Positions 45,949 through 57,276 of a stretch of DNA of 64,000 nucleotides are shown in pieces. The stretch is from Calendula officinalis (lineage: Eukaryota; Streptophyta; Magnoliopsida; Asterales; Asteraceae). The notes below the pieces were generated by a model, which was not told the origin of the DNA, made no database searches, and saw only the letters and a program-made list of their open reading frames with translations. Within the stretch, counting starts at the first letter, position 1, and each line of letters starts with the position of its first letter. A program made the translations under genes and the position numbers. The stretch is from assembly GCA_963853835.1 (NCBI GenBank), contig OY970820.1:25113873-25177872 (forward strand). The letters are read 5' to 3'.

Positions 45949-47298
45949 TGTAACGACCCGAAATTTGAATAAAATAAATTATGGGAAAAATATGATAAAT
46001 AAGGATAAATCGTTTAAAACACGTAGGAATTGGTTTCGTGTCATTTGGACATCGTACAAGGAAGTTGTGGGCGAAACCAGGTCGAGATAAAGTTGAAAAA
46101 GTGCAGCCTCGGACACCTGAGGAGTTCGCGACGCGAACTCCGGTTGGCGATTCGCGAAGTCGAGGCAGGGAAAATGGTGGTCAGACGTGAAGAGTTCCCG
46201 AACAGTTAGCAATCGCGAAGGGCTCACGACACGGAAAGTTCGCGACGCGAACTTGTGTTCGCGAACGCGAACTATGGACGAGCTGGTTAAAATCGGGAAA
46301 AAGTTAGGGTTTGCTCATTTTTCACCCAAGTTGTGGTGCAGCCGATATTAGAGAGAGAAGGGGCGATTTTGGTGATTCCTAGCTCAAATCTTCTTCAATC
46401 TTGTGGATCTTAACATCAAAGGTCAAGAAGACCTAAAGTTTGGTGACATTTCACGAGTTGGAAAGCAAGGATTCGTGTTATTAGACACGATTTGGAGTTA
46501 GCTTGGCTAAGGTGAGTACATGTGAACCTTCAAACTGGGTACATAGCTAGTAAATGTTTTTATGATTAAATGATTTTTTATCGAGTCTTTAAGTAATTTA
46601 GTCATTTATGTGATATATGATGAATTGCTTGTATGATGGTTACATGATTGATTGAATAAGAAAAGATGGAGTTATAAGCTCATAACGATAAAAGAAAAGA
46701 AATGATGATGATGATGATATCCCTAGGGCCGTAGTAGATTGGAGGCATTCCGGTTATTACGGTACCTTAAGGTTAGCGGTAGATTGGAGGCATTCCGATT
46801 ACCCAATACCTATGAGTCCCGGTAGATTGGAGGCATTCCGATTATCGTGGAAATGATGGTCTTGATAGATTGGAGGCATTCCGATTATCTTGACATTGGC
46901 CAATGATGAAAGTGATAAAGTGACCCAAAACAAACTTAGTAATATTATTTTAAGATTAAATGATATTATTTGACTATTTGTTTATCGGGTCTAAAACCCA
47001 TGTATCTCACGAGGCAATTTTGTCTTACGTACTATGTTTGTGTTTTTGCTATGTACTCAGGTTCAGGGTCGATGGATTAGAGGGTCGCGTTAGAAGTGGC
47101 CTAGTGTTGTTTAGCTCGGGAGCTCGTAGGTAGTTCTCGTTTATCCTATGGCTATGATATTGTTTTTGTAACACCGGCTTTAATACTCTGATAAACTTTG
47201 ATGATTTTTGTTAAATCGTATTTTGGGGAATATCGGAATTGTAATGTTTTTACTTAAAAATATGTTTTAAAAGGTGTTTTAAAAATTGAGGTGTTACA
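45949..47298 (+). repeat. 3' LTR of element F
   Basis: This 1350-base LTR is nearly identical to the 5' LTR. A 21-base perfect palindrome around an A lies at 46121-46141; the 5' LTR has lost 11 bases of it. Confidence 0.95.
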
Positions 47299-47303
47299 TT
47301 GGT
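47299..47303. repeat. Target-site duplication TTGGT, right of element F
   Basis: This is the second copy of the duplication at 40369-40373. Confidence 0.92.
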
Positions 47304-47392
47304 GTTCCTGAACAACTCATACGCCGGTTAGTTTCAGAATTTGCTCTGAAATTTTTGGTTTTTAAATGTGATTTGAGAACTCTGTAGGGTTT

Positions 47393-47572
47393 ATGGCTTT
47401 AATTATGCTTAATAAGAAAGGGCTAGGGTTGAGAAGAAGACCTTCGACGGGGCAAGTAATGATACTTAGAGGCATCAGTGAGTTGGACGAGGAGTCTGGT
47501 GACGAATTTGACGAACATCGTCGGAAACCTAATCGGGAGAGAACTACTGAAGTTCATTTAGGTTTCGCTTGA
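47393..47572 (+). CDS. Small unidentified reading frame, 59 codons
   Basis: The frame encodes a short protein with a basic start (KKGLGLRRRPSTG) and an acidic middle (SELDEESGDEFDEH). A decayed partial copy of the same exon lies near 48205-48290 (GGGCTAGGGTT...GATGAGGAGTCCG). I do not recognise it. The copy suggests an exon duplicated within a now broken gene. It could equally be the first exon of the pieces downstream. Confidence 0.35.
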   Translation: MALIMLNKKGLGLRRRPSTGQVMILRGISELDEESGDEFDEHRRKPNRERTTEVHLGFA

Positions 47573-48567
47573 AGAACACAATATTTGAAAACCAATTTGG
47601 GTTCGACATGAAGGCATGCAAATTTTCTCAATTGATATACAACCTGGGGGCTTAGCGCTACTGATGGTGCTGATCACAAGGTAATTATTTTTGATTTCGT
47701 GTTTTCTTACTCTTGATTTTGGGGAGAAAATTGGTATTTTTGTTTGAATTGCTAGAGTTTGACAATAAATTGCAACTGTATGATGTTATTATAGTTAATT
47801 GAGTTATATTATATTATTCTAATGTTGTTATTAGAAGTTGAATCTAATCAAAATCCTACTCAAAGGGTCGACTTTAATTATATGAAAATAACTGTTGAGA
47901 ATTTTAATCCCTAAATCAATGAACCACACTTTAGGGCACAAAATGTGAGAATACAAAACTAAGTATTTGGTGCGAGAAATAAGAACTACTCATCACATAT
48001 GATATGATTTCCAGTCATACAAGTCAACAAATTCACATTATTAAACAGTTTTACATCTCCATTTAAGTTCTTGATGAAATTATGGAGCTTTAAAATCCAA
48101 GAATTTTTTATTGTGATTTGAGAACTAGGGTTTTGAATTATGTTAATCTGTATAAATGTATAATTATGTATATGTATGTGTAGTTGTTGTGTTGATGCTT
48201 ATTAGAAAAGGGCTAGGGTTACCGGTAACTAATGATACTTAGGAGACATCGGTCAGTCCGATGAGGAGTCCGTCGAAAACCTAATAATAAAATATAGTTT
48301 TACCCCTGTAAAAGTTTGTGTCTTTTGAGTTAAATTTGATCATAAAGCTAACTAATGTCATTTTATAGGTGTTGACGTGTAACGTGCTGTTAATGTAATT
48401 AAAAGCAAGTGGTGTTGGATTAAATTTAACTGCAGCCTCTAATGATAACTTATGGTATGTTTTAATTTTGACTTTCATACTTTCATTTTGACTTTTTATT
48501 TAATTTATGCATTACTTAATTATCTTAAAAACTTATTTTATGGTGCTAATTTGTGTATGATCTAAGG

Positions 48568-49330
48568 TGGAATCCTGCGGTTGAGGAGCATGCAATTATG
48601 AGGATTCGTCGTATTGGTCAAAAGCAATTATGAGGATTCGTCGTATTGGTCAAAAGCGTACTGGTTGTGTTAGAAGATTTATTGTGAAGGTTAGACTTTC
48701 TTTAAAAAAAATTTAATTCAAATGAACCCTTAATTAATTTTCTAAAGTTTTGTTTCAAAATATCATTGAATTATTCTTAAACTCTAACAAAACATTCGGT
48801 CGGCTACTTTCAGCTTTTTTATTTGTAGATAAAGTCAAAGCAAACCTTTTGCAACCTAAATTTTTTTTCTTGGTCAAACGATTTTAATCACTAATTAAAA
48901 TGCACCTGCTATAAAACTTTATATGTTAAAGAACTTTATTTTTCTGAACTTTAAGAAAAGAAAGTTCAAGATTTCTAAAGTTGACCAACTTTCAGTATAT
49001 ATACTTTTAGGATCTTTTAGTCTACTTGGCATTTATTTTTATTTCAAAGTTCTTCAAAGTTATTCAAATGTATATAGTATAAACTGATGGATTCTATAGG
49101 CAAAACCTTTTTTCATAGTTATAGAGCTATAATGACTTCTATTTATATTTAACGATTGAAGTATTCTTTTCTTTTTTTGAAAAAAAGACAGACTTTTTTA
49201 TGTTGATTTAATTTTGATGTTTTTTTTAGATACCTTTGAGGAACTAATGCAACAAGTTCAAACAAGAAAACAATGAATCTGGAGCTCTTACTGATGAAAA
49301 AGGCCAATCAACTCAATTTGAAGGGAAAGA
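48568..49330 (+). pseudogene. SNF2/RAD5-like helicase fragment, C-terminal exons
   Basis: Two exon-like pieces match the C-terminal end of SNF2-family helicases. WNPAVEEHAIMRIRRIGQK with RRFIVK lies at 48568-48689, ending at a GT donor; DTFEELMQQVQTRKQ lies from 49230, after an AG acceptor. In the family these lie in helicase motif VI and just after it. A 32-base tandem duplication (48592-48655) shifts the frame of the first exon, and the second has a stop right after RKQ. The rest of the gene is absent, so this is a dead fragment. Confidence 0.75.
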
Positions 49331-49700
49331 CAGATTTTGGGAGTTTAAAGGCTTAGAATGGGTTTTGGATAAAATTTTGGAGTTGATGAAAATTTTAAAG
49401 AACCCAAATGATTTCTCAACCAAGAGAGAATTGCTGAAGGTGGGAAAGTTGATTTAGGCAATGCCATTTTAAGAGAGGTGGTTGGCTTTCATTGGGTTGG
49501 GATGATTCTGATGATGAAAATGAATGTGGAGAAAAGGAATATGATGATGACATAAATGATGAGTTTGACAATCCTTTTGAGTTCATGTCATCAATTTGCT
49601 TCACCATCTCGTAGATCACTGTAAGATTCTATTTTCGATAGCTAATTCCATGTTCCTTTTATTTTATATGGTAGTCTATAAATGTTGCTTTAACAAATGA
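49331..49700 (+). other. Unidentified exon-like remnants
   Basis: Sequence with coding-like composition and acidic stretches (DDENECGEKEYDDD in one frame) has several stops. No family is recognised. Confidence 0.3.
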
Positions 49701-49761
49701 ATAAATGATTGTTCTATTTTGGAGTTTTTATGCATTAAAAAAACATTTGTTATGATCATAG

Positions 49762-50425
49762 GGACGGTCAAGCTGTCATTGTCAATACCGACACTGGAAA
49801 GTCATTCACATGCACTGCCCGTTTTGACAATAAGGTATGGTTAATTCTTCATCATTTAGTTAAATACTGGTTTTAATTTTTTTTATATAGTATAATAAGT
49901 AACGTGTTAATTATGATCGCAAAAACAATGTTATAACGAGAGACAATGTGCATAGGCCACCCAAGTATTTTGTTTTTTTCATCAAGGACGAATAGATTTC
50001 TTAATACCAGTTTTGACAAAAAAAAAAACGTACTAAATGACGAAAATGACCTCATGTCGGTTTACAAACACAAAATGAGTTGTGGGGATATTATATTAAA
50101 AAGTAATTATTGTAACTTTAAGAAACTTAATGGTATTTTCATCATTTGACACGGTTTTGGATGAAGTTGGTGTAAATGACCATATAATTAGTAGCCAACG
50201 TGGAAGTTTTAATAGGCTGGCAATCTTATTGAAAAAAGTTTGAACTTTGGTGGCCTGTACATACCACCTTTAATGACTAATGAACGCACAAGTTGTACTA
50301 TTATCCGATTCATTATTGTGTTCGTAGAGTTTTTTCATGATTGTTTATGGTTTTTGCAGGTGGAATTAGGTATTTTAACCATGGTGGTATTCTTTCATAT
50401 TTTATTCTGGATCACACAAAACTAA
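49762..50425 (+). pseudogene. Aconitate hydratase C-terminal fragment
   Basis: Two pieces separated by a 525-base intron-like gap match the end of plant aconitase, the enzyme converting citrate to isocitrate. The first (49762-49834) encodes DGQAVIVNTDTGKSFTCTAR and RFDNK and ends at a GTATGG donor. The second (from 50360, after TTTGCAG) starts VELG and then, after a one-base frameshift, reads FNHGGILSYFI. The junction corresponds to RFD-x-x-VEL in intact aconitases. Nothing else of the gene is seen. Confidence 0.75.
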
Positions 50426-50790
50426 CGATGGTCAACTACATTGTCATTGACCCTTCATCATAACATGTATGAAACCAAGAATCAAGAATCACAACCTGCA
50501 TGAAACTTTTTTTTTTACACTTCTGTTGTAAAATTAGGACAATGATCGCCGAATAGTTAAAACTTAAAACCATTTCATTGAATGGAAGGAGTGGAACAGT
50601 TAAAACCATAGGGAAGGAAGATTATGTGAAGGACAGAATGGTTGAACAAGAAGTTGTAGAAGCTTTTGGTAATGCGAAAATTGCAAAGACACTAATACAG
50701 TACCACTAATCTTTTGAGTCGGTTTTTATGGGCAGTGATTATCACGGCCCTTGTAACTACCTAGTCTTACACCTATAAGAAATCAATTGA
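50426..50790. other. Non-coding sequence after the aconitase fragment
   Basis: I see no recognisable product or repeat here. Confidence 0.4.
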
Positions 50791-50797
50791 AACTTTA

Positions 50798-53760
50798 GGC
50801 CACGTCGATGACCAGCTTGCATCATCCAATCAGAACTAATCCACCTCCCAAGCTCACAAAAAAATCCACGATCTTCATCATTTTAATCTTCTTCAAATTA
50901 GGGCACATAAGAAAATCTACAGCAGAGAGATTGATTCATCAACCAATTGAAGATTGTCCGACGCCCCATGGCCATCGTCCACCACTTTGCCACAATGGGT
51001 GTTAGGTCATAACCGATTGGTAATTTAACAACTGAACGAGAATCATCAATTAAAAATTCCTTATAATTTGGTGAAAGATGTGGCGTTGATGCATGAAATC
51101 GATTGTAATATTACAAAGGTAAGCATGTCTATTCGAATCTATCTGTCAATTTATCCTAAATACCAATTCTGTTTTGCTTAAATACCTGCGAATGAGAACA
51201 ATTCTATTTGCGGATTCGTGATGTATGTATTGCCTAAATACCAATTCTGTTTGGTCGTTTAATTATATATTATTTTGTACATAAATTTCATTTATACCTT
51301 CAGGCAACTCTAGATTCCCATACATTGAACGATTTTTCTTCACGCTCCAATTCAATTGATCTTTGTTGCTGCCAATCCTTTTGTTTCAAAGTTTTAGAAT
51401 GAATTTGCTTTTGCTTAACTTTTTAATGATCACAGATAAGGCTTAATCGTGCAAGTTATTTTATGTAATTACTTGTGTTAATTGAATTTTTTTCAATTTT
51501 TTGGAGTGAACGAGCTCAAGTAATAGGCCAATTAAAGGTTTTAGCCGAAGAGAAAAATCATTTTAGTACAATTATAGATTAAAAAAGAAAAGAAATTGAG
51601 CCTTTGCAGCAAGTTGCGAGGCCCAACAAATTCTAATAGAGATAATAGAAGTTTCATATCTTCATCTCAGGAAAAGCTTAACGATGTTGTAAATAAAACA
51701 ACTTGAAAGAACACGAGATACATTTATTGCTAATGCTGCTATGAGAGCTGAAGTTCAGAAACTGTAGGTGAAAAAGACGACATTTAAGCTCAAGTCAAAG
51801 TAAGATTTTTACCTTTTGCGAAAACGGGTCAACACACACATTTTTCCCATTTATATAGTCAATCCGTTAGATATGATTGCCAAAACTATGTTATTACAAT
51901 TCAAACCCGTTTATATATTATGATTTGTGCTTTGTTGTATCTTATAGGTGTTGATCTTGATGGGTCTGCAATGATCAACAAGCTATTAAAGGAAAAGTTA
52001 AGACACTTGAAACCGAAAAAGAAACGATAAATATTGTGATTGCTTCTTCAGAGGAAGAACTGCATCTAATTGTTGATAAAAAAGGATGAGGTTTATGACA
52101 AGATTCATGAATTGAGGAATAAACTAGAAGAAGGGTATGACGGTAGTTTCACATGATAGATGTTTCAAACTCAAAATACTGTTTTAATCAAGCGTCTTTT
52201 TTCCGGAATACTTGTTTTTACCAGAATCATTCGCTCTTGAAGATGCTCCTAGCTGCTAATAAGGATGTTAACGCCCTTAAAGAGATTTCTACACCACAGG
52301 TTTGTTAAATAAGTATAATTACAGATTTACCTCTTTTTTAATCTAATTTCATTGATTTTATTACTATTTCATAAATTACATTTATTTACGAAAAAACTAT
52401 TTCTTCAATAATAGTCTTAATCATAAAATTACAGTTTTTTATAAGCAACTATTTCACAATGTGAAATTGTGATATACCCATGAATGGAGAAACGGTAATT
52501 TAACCATGATTCTTTATTTTGATAATTATAAATGTTAGTGTCTTCTTTGATAATTATTATGTTAAAAAATTTAGAAATAATAAACCAAATAAGTCCACAA
52601 AATTTTCTTTATATATATAAATAAATGAGTTTAATTATCAAAACATAGTTCAAAATTTTTATAATTAACAAGCACGATTCTGTTTAAATTTATGGTAATA
52701 ACTATTAAAAACAATTAAGCATTATCTTTTAATGTATTTGGTAATTATCAAGGTTGATTTTCTTGAATCTTGCTACTATCGGGCATCTGCACCCCCCTCT
52801 CCACATATGTAATTTCTAGCTGCTTGTAATTGTGCATATGTTGCTTGTGAATCTGCTACGCACCATTGCTCAAATTCCCCTTCTAAAAAATATGTTTGTT
52901 TATATATAAATATGATGACTATGTATATAACACCAAAAAGGGAGAAAAATATGAAGCTTTTTAGGTTACTTGCGAGATCTTTGTAGGTATATGATCACCA
53001 CACTGGGAGCAAAATCTTGAGCAGAAAATGTGACATTGTTTATAAATTTTAGGGACAAATGTGTAAGGATTGTGGAAAGAGATGTGGTTTGTATATATGA
53101 CAAAGGAAAATAAAGTTCACATGATATTAAGGAAAGAAGATCCAAATATGGTTGTAATTTGTATTGGAACATGTGGATGCTGTCTCATTTTAACTACAAT
53201 GTGCATCATATCCACATGGGAATATTTCTCATTGATTTTATTACCTTTCACAAAAAGTTTTTCACCCGATTATAACATTGTGTTTTGAACTTCTTACGTT
53301 TATCATGTCATTCTTACGCTCGACATTTGTTATAGACGTGGGTCGTGCTAAGTGTTTTTATACCTTCTACCGATATCCTCCCCAGTAAGATATACAGCTA
53401 CAAGGATGAGTTCTGCAACAACAAAAAAGTTAAACTTTGACCATTACCTTGACTTCTCCTCTTCAATTGTAGACCAATTTGATATTATCTGATAAAGCAG
53501 CCACTTCTAATTGAGTGAGTAATGCTTCATTTCTCACACCTTTAAGATAGCCTTTTTGAAGGATTTATGGACTGATTATGGATCTCAATTTATGTATCTT
53601 TTTGCTGCTTTTTTCTTTAGGAGTAAATGTTTCTGTTGTAAGAATCCACTCTTTTTCAAGCAAAGTCTTATGTAATAAAAGGAGTTATGGACTTTCACGC
53701 CCGTAAACATGTGTTTCATTTCTATCAATTACACAATTTAAAAAAATAAAAATAAGTAAG
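50798..53760 (+). pseudogene. Broken gene or captured fragments with coiled-coil pieces
   Basis: The stretch begins with GGCCACGTCGATGAC, like the sequence near 39762, and a leader-like part. An exon-like end with a GTAAGC donor lies at about 51119. Exon-like pieces at about 51510-51790, 51960-52135 and 52220-52300 encode coiled-coil sequence (LERTRDTFIANAAMRAEVQKL; VKTLETEKETINIVIASSEE; MLLAANKDVNALKEIST), with stops between and within them. No family could be named. After 52310 I see only AT-rich sequence. Confidence 0.4.
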
Positions 53761-54049
53761 TGTATCCATATTCCCAATGTTTGGCCAATCTTACCTCTCA
53801 AAAACCAAACCAAAACATCAAATATCTGATACACAAGTAAAAAAAAGTATACAATATAGGCCAAAATATCGCTTGAAATTCAAAACCCTCAAAGGCTGGT
53901 CAATGACGCATAAGACTACACGATTGCCGACCGATGCGTTTCTTCCTTGTTTTCCGCTAAGTTTGGCCCGCAAAGCGACCGAATATTATGCGACAAAAAA
54001 GTTGTGGTTGCTTCTTCACTGTCCTTTTTTGGTTTGGTAAATGCATTTG
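53761..54049. other. Spacer before the solo LTR
   Basis: No feature is identified. Confidence 0.4.
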
Positions 54050-54664
54050 GTTACTGATGACGTATCGTGCCTTCTTAGAAACGTATCGAGCTTCCGGAAC
54101 GTGCATGGCCAAATCCACAAAGTGCGGGAAAACATAACACAAGATGACGAAGGAAGCAGATCGATGAGTCCCGAGGACTAATTGGCGTGAACGGGATTCA
54201 AGGGAAAGTGCATGTGCATTTAATGCGAGCGGCGCTGGAAGCCGCCCAAGACGGAACACCACCGTATTGACCGGCGGATTAAACAGGTTTCATCCCAAGC
54301 TTTTACCCGAAGGACCAGCGGGTGTCGCGTGTGAAGGAGGGAAATCTACTTCTCCCGCCTAAGAACTTTCGCTATAAATAAGCATCTTCAATAGATGGTA
54401 AGGTACGCAATAACACACTACAATCCATCTAACCTCCTCATTCAATACATACCTTGCATTAATATCATACTTCATTTATTACGATCGTCCAATCAATATC
54501 GCCCCGATTCGATCCTTAATATAAGTACTGAATTGAGCGTCGGAGTGCCTTCACGAGGCGACCCTCATGAGGCTCCTGGCTAGAGTTTTTTCGTGGTTGT
54601 ACACAGGTTCTTAGACGAGACGGACAGTTTCGCCAGTCAGGAAGAATCAGGGTTCAACAGTTAC
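54050..54664. repeat. Five-base duplications GTTAC flanking the solo LTR
   Basis: GTTAC at 54050-54054 and at 54660-54664 bracket a TG...CA segment, as expected after LTR retrotransposon insertion. Confidence 0.85.
54055..54659 (+). repeat. Solo LTR of a Gypsy-type element
   Basis: The 605-base segment starts TGATGACG and ends GGTTCAACA. TATAAATA at 54373-54380 is followed by a leader-like stretch, so it reads in the plus sense. The layout resembles the LTR of element C, but the sequences are not the same family. No internal region adjoins it, so it arose by recombination between two LTRs. Confidence 0.85.
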
Positions 54665-55402
54665 CATTATGGATATTTGATCACATTTTAGTTTTAATTG
54701 TTAAAAATCGGAGATTTCTCTCCGGTGTTGATTGATTGGTGGAGAACCGCTTCTCTGGCGGTGCTCCGGCGAAGTAACAAAGCAGGGCAAGAACAAAAAT
54801 AAAATAAACACTTTTTAATGATTCTGAAAATCACATTCGAATGATTACAAGAATGAAATCTAAATCTATTTATAGTAAACGAAATGGTGCGACTAAAAGT
54901 CACAACCCTTGGTTGTTGCAGTTACAGCGGCGGTTGGTGGTGGTGCCGGTTTGGGGTGGCAGTTGGTGGCGGCAGTTATAGGTTGTCGGCGATTACCCTT
55001 TGATGACACCTTTTCTTCTATCGTAAGTATTATAATACAAATACTGAAATACTTATATTGACCATTAATATTTAACATTAATGTGGCTCTGTGACTAAAC
55101 TTGAATTTGATCATCATTACTACTAGTTTGCTATAAATTACGGAGTATAACATAAATATGATAATTAGGTTCCGATGACAGATACATATTTATCTAGATA
55201 AATGTATAAAATTGTGAACATATGTTTAATGAGCAAAGCTTTTAGTCATATACAATGTAAAAGACTTGCTTTGCACAAGCACGACAAGTCAAACAATGAA
55301 AAACTCGACTTGTTTATATTGAAGAGAATCCATACGCCTCATGTCCAAAAAGTCTTAAGCTGGAACCGAGCATACTGGATTACAACCATTTACCCATTAA
55401 AT
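54665..55402. other. Intergenic sequence downstream of the cyclin gene
   Basis: A short stretch near 54710-54780 (GGAGAACCGCTTCTC...GCTCCGGCG) is more GC-rich than its surroundings. No gene is recognised. Confidence 0.4.
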
Positions 55403-56928
55403 TTAAACAGCCAGCTGTGGATGATGATGCTGAGATTGGCAGTCATCTTCGTTAATTGAGCAATGATCTGCGCCTATGGTAGGAATTGGTGGAGTCGAGC
55501 ACAGAGGAGGAAACCCCATCATCATCATCTCTGTTTGGAGATGCGAACAGTATTCACGGAATGTATCTGGTGTCACGTTTAATTGAAACCCCAATCCGAA
55601 TAAGAAGTCGACCTCAAGTAGATTAATCTCAACCGTTGATATCCCTCCAACTTTAGCGTAGTAGGCATTGTTATAACATCTGAGATTTCCAAAAAGAAAA
55701 AAAATTTATTACATTTAAAAAAAGAGAAAGTGCAGCTCTTATAATAACAATCACACACGTTATTTGCCAACTCTAATATTAATAACTTTGATTGTAATTC
55801 ACGGCATTTTAAATATTTAATCACAAACAAATTCATTGAATAACCTATTAAATCAAATGTTGCACTCTGTTATTGATGAATGAGGTACCTAAAATGAACC
55901 TATTAATATACTGAAATTTCTAAGCCCAAATTAATCTAATAAATAAATATCTTCTAGTTATTAATAATAGACAAAACAGACAAAACTTTAGCTCCATTTG
56001 AGATCATGACAACTAAAATGATTATAGCTCATTTGTATTTGATGCTTAGATTTGTGAATTTAATTCCTGTAATAAACAAAAGTAATGTAGATTTAGAATG
56101 TATATGTGTTAGATTTAGAATGTGTATGTTTTAGCTGTTAAAATAAAAACTGGCATCATGATAAGATATATCATGCATGCATTTATTTTGATAATTTGTC
56201 TAACTCTAAAATTATGGGGAAAACGGCACAAAGGTTTAATGCTAAATACAAATCAAAATTTTTATATGTTTAAATAATAAAGTTAAAGAGTTCAAAATGT
56301 GAACATTTAATTTCATTACACTTATCATCAAGTAAGATCCCTGCAGTTTACTACATGGATGCTTCATCTAAATTATTAAATTGTCACAAGACATTTTAGT
56401 AATGTAGAATGAATATATTTTTTTCTAAATTATATCAATGCAAAATTATAAATAAGATTTTAATCTACCAAAAGAAATTATTAAATATTGAAATACCAAA
56501 AACCCATAATTTACTTTTTCCTTAAACCTTTAAATTTAATGCATGTCGATATATCATTAACATAAAGTAACTGGAAAAGAAAAAAAGAAGGAATAAAAAG
56601 CTCACATATCATCCATGAATTTGATCGAAACAAGGACACTGGTAACAAGCAATCGATGAACATTAAAAGAATTAATCGGTAAACACGACTGTTTCTTTAC
56701 GAATCGATCCAAATAAACATACGCCACTACATAACAAGAAGGACTGCAATTTGCGTATCTGAAGATCCGCTCCAAGTATTTGTCAATACTTATATTGGGT
56801 CGGATCAACCCGTAAAAAATCGACAACTTCTGAGAGTCCAATGGACGGTTGAGATCGTTCGATTCCGCAACTCTCTGGAGAAGAGACGATAGCAGGTTGA
56901 TGAGGTTGGGCATCATCTGATCCGCCAT
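55403..56928 (-). CDS. U/P-type cyclin, two exons
   Basis: Exon 1 (56928-56606) and exon 2 (55679-55403) are joined across a 926-base GT-AG intron and encode 199 residues. The protein is a plant P/U-type cyclin, related to yeast PHO80-like cyclins that bind CDKA. The cyclin box spans about residues 35-150, with YLERIFRYANCSPSCYVVAYVYLDRF, FNVHRLLVTSVLVSIKFMDD and, across the junction, YNNAYYAKVGGI. The second exon continues with FLFGLGFQLNVT and a histidine- and serine-rich tail. The splice site falls within the highly conserved MDD-YYNNAYYAK stretch, which supports the model. No damage is seen. Proteins of this group link nutrient state to cell division. Confidence 0.9.
55680..56605 (-). other. 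Intron of the cyclin gene
   Basis: It begins GTGAGC and ends TCTCAG on the minus strand. It is AT-rich, with no inserted element recognised. Confidence 0.85.
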
Positions 56929-57276
56929 TGATGAATTGAAGAAGGTTCAAGAACATACAGAACACTATGGAACTGTGTGTGATTATTTACAATTAATATG
57001 AAATGAAGAGATCGAGAGATTGTGTTGTGTGTGAGCTGTATGGCTTTTTTGGAAGAATTCATGAATCATGACATGCATGTCCTCAAGCTACAGGTAAGTC
57101 TTAGCTTGCTTTTTTGTTCTGTATTAATTAATTAATTTTGTGTTTTTCACATTTTTAGTTCTTTTTAAGTTTATAACATAGAAAGAAAAGAAAAGGAAAT
57201 AAAATAAATTATTTCTATTACTCCAACAAATCATGGTTGCTGAATTTCTCTTAATGGTATATTCGATTTTAAAATA

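Larger units (their letters stand above)
40374..47298 (+). mobile_element. Large non-coding LTR retrotransposon F (LARD-like, chromovirus relative)
   Basis: Two LTRs (40374-41712 and 45949-47298), a tRNA-iMet site, a polypurine tract and TTGGT duplications define a complete element of 6.9 kb. The 4.2 kb interior has no gag or pol frame. LTR termini TGTAACGACC...GTGTTACA, the primer site and the polypurine tract closely match those of D, so a D-like chromovirus probably mobilised it. The LTRs differ by about 6-8 substitutions and one 11-base gap by eye, so the insertion is very recent. Confidence 0.92.

Noticed and set aside
41128..46720. ATG-repeat microsatellite (GATGATGATGAT) in the LTRs of F as a separate feature
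   Set aside because: It is short, identical in both LTRs and part of the LTR sequence.
53070..53288. A 72-codon frame after the coiled-coil fragments
   Set aside because: There is no recognisable domain and its composition is like non-coding DNA. An overlapping frame exists on the other strand.
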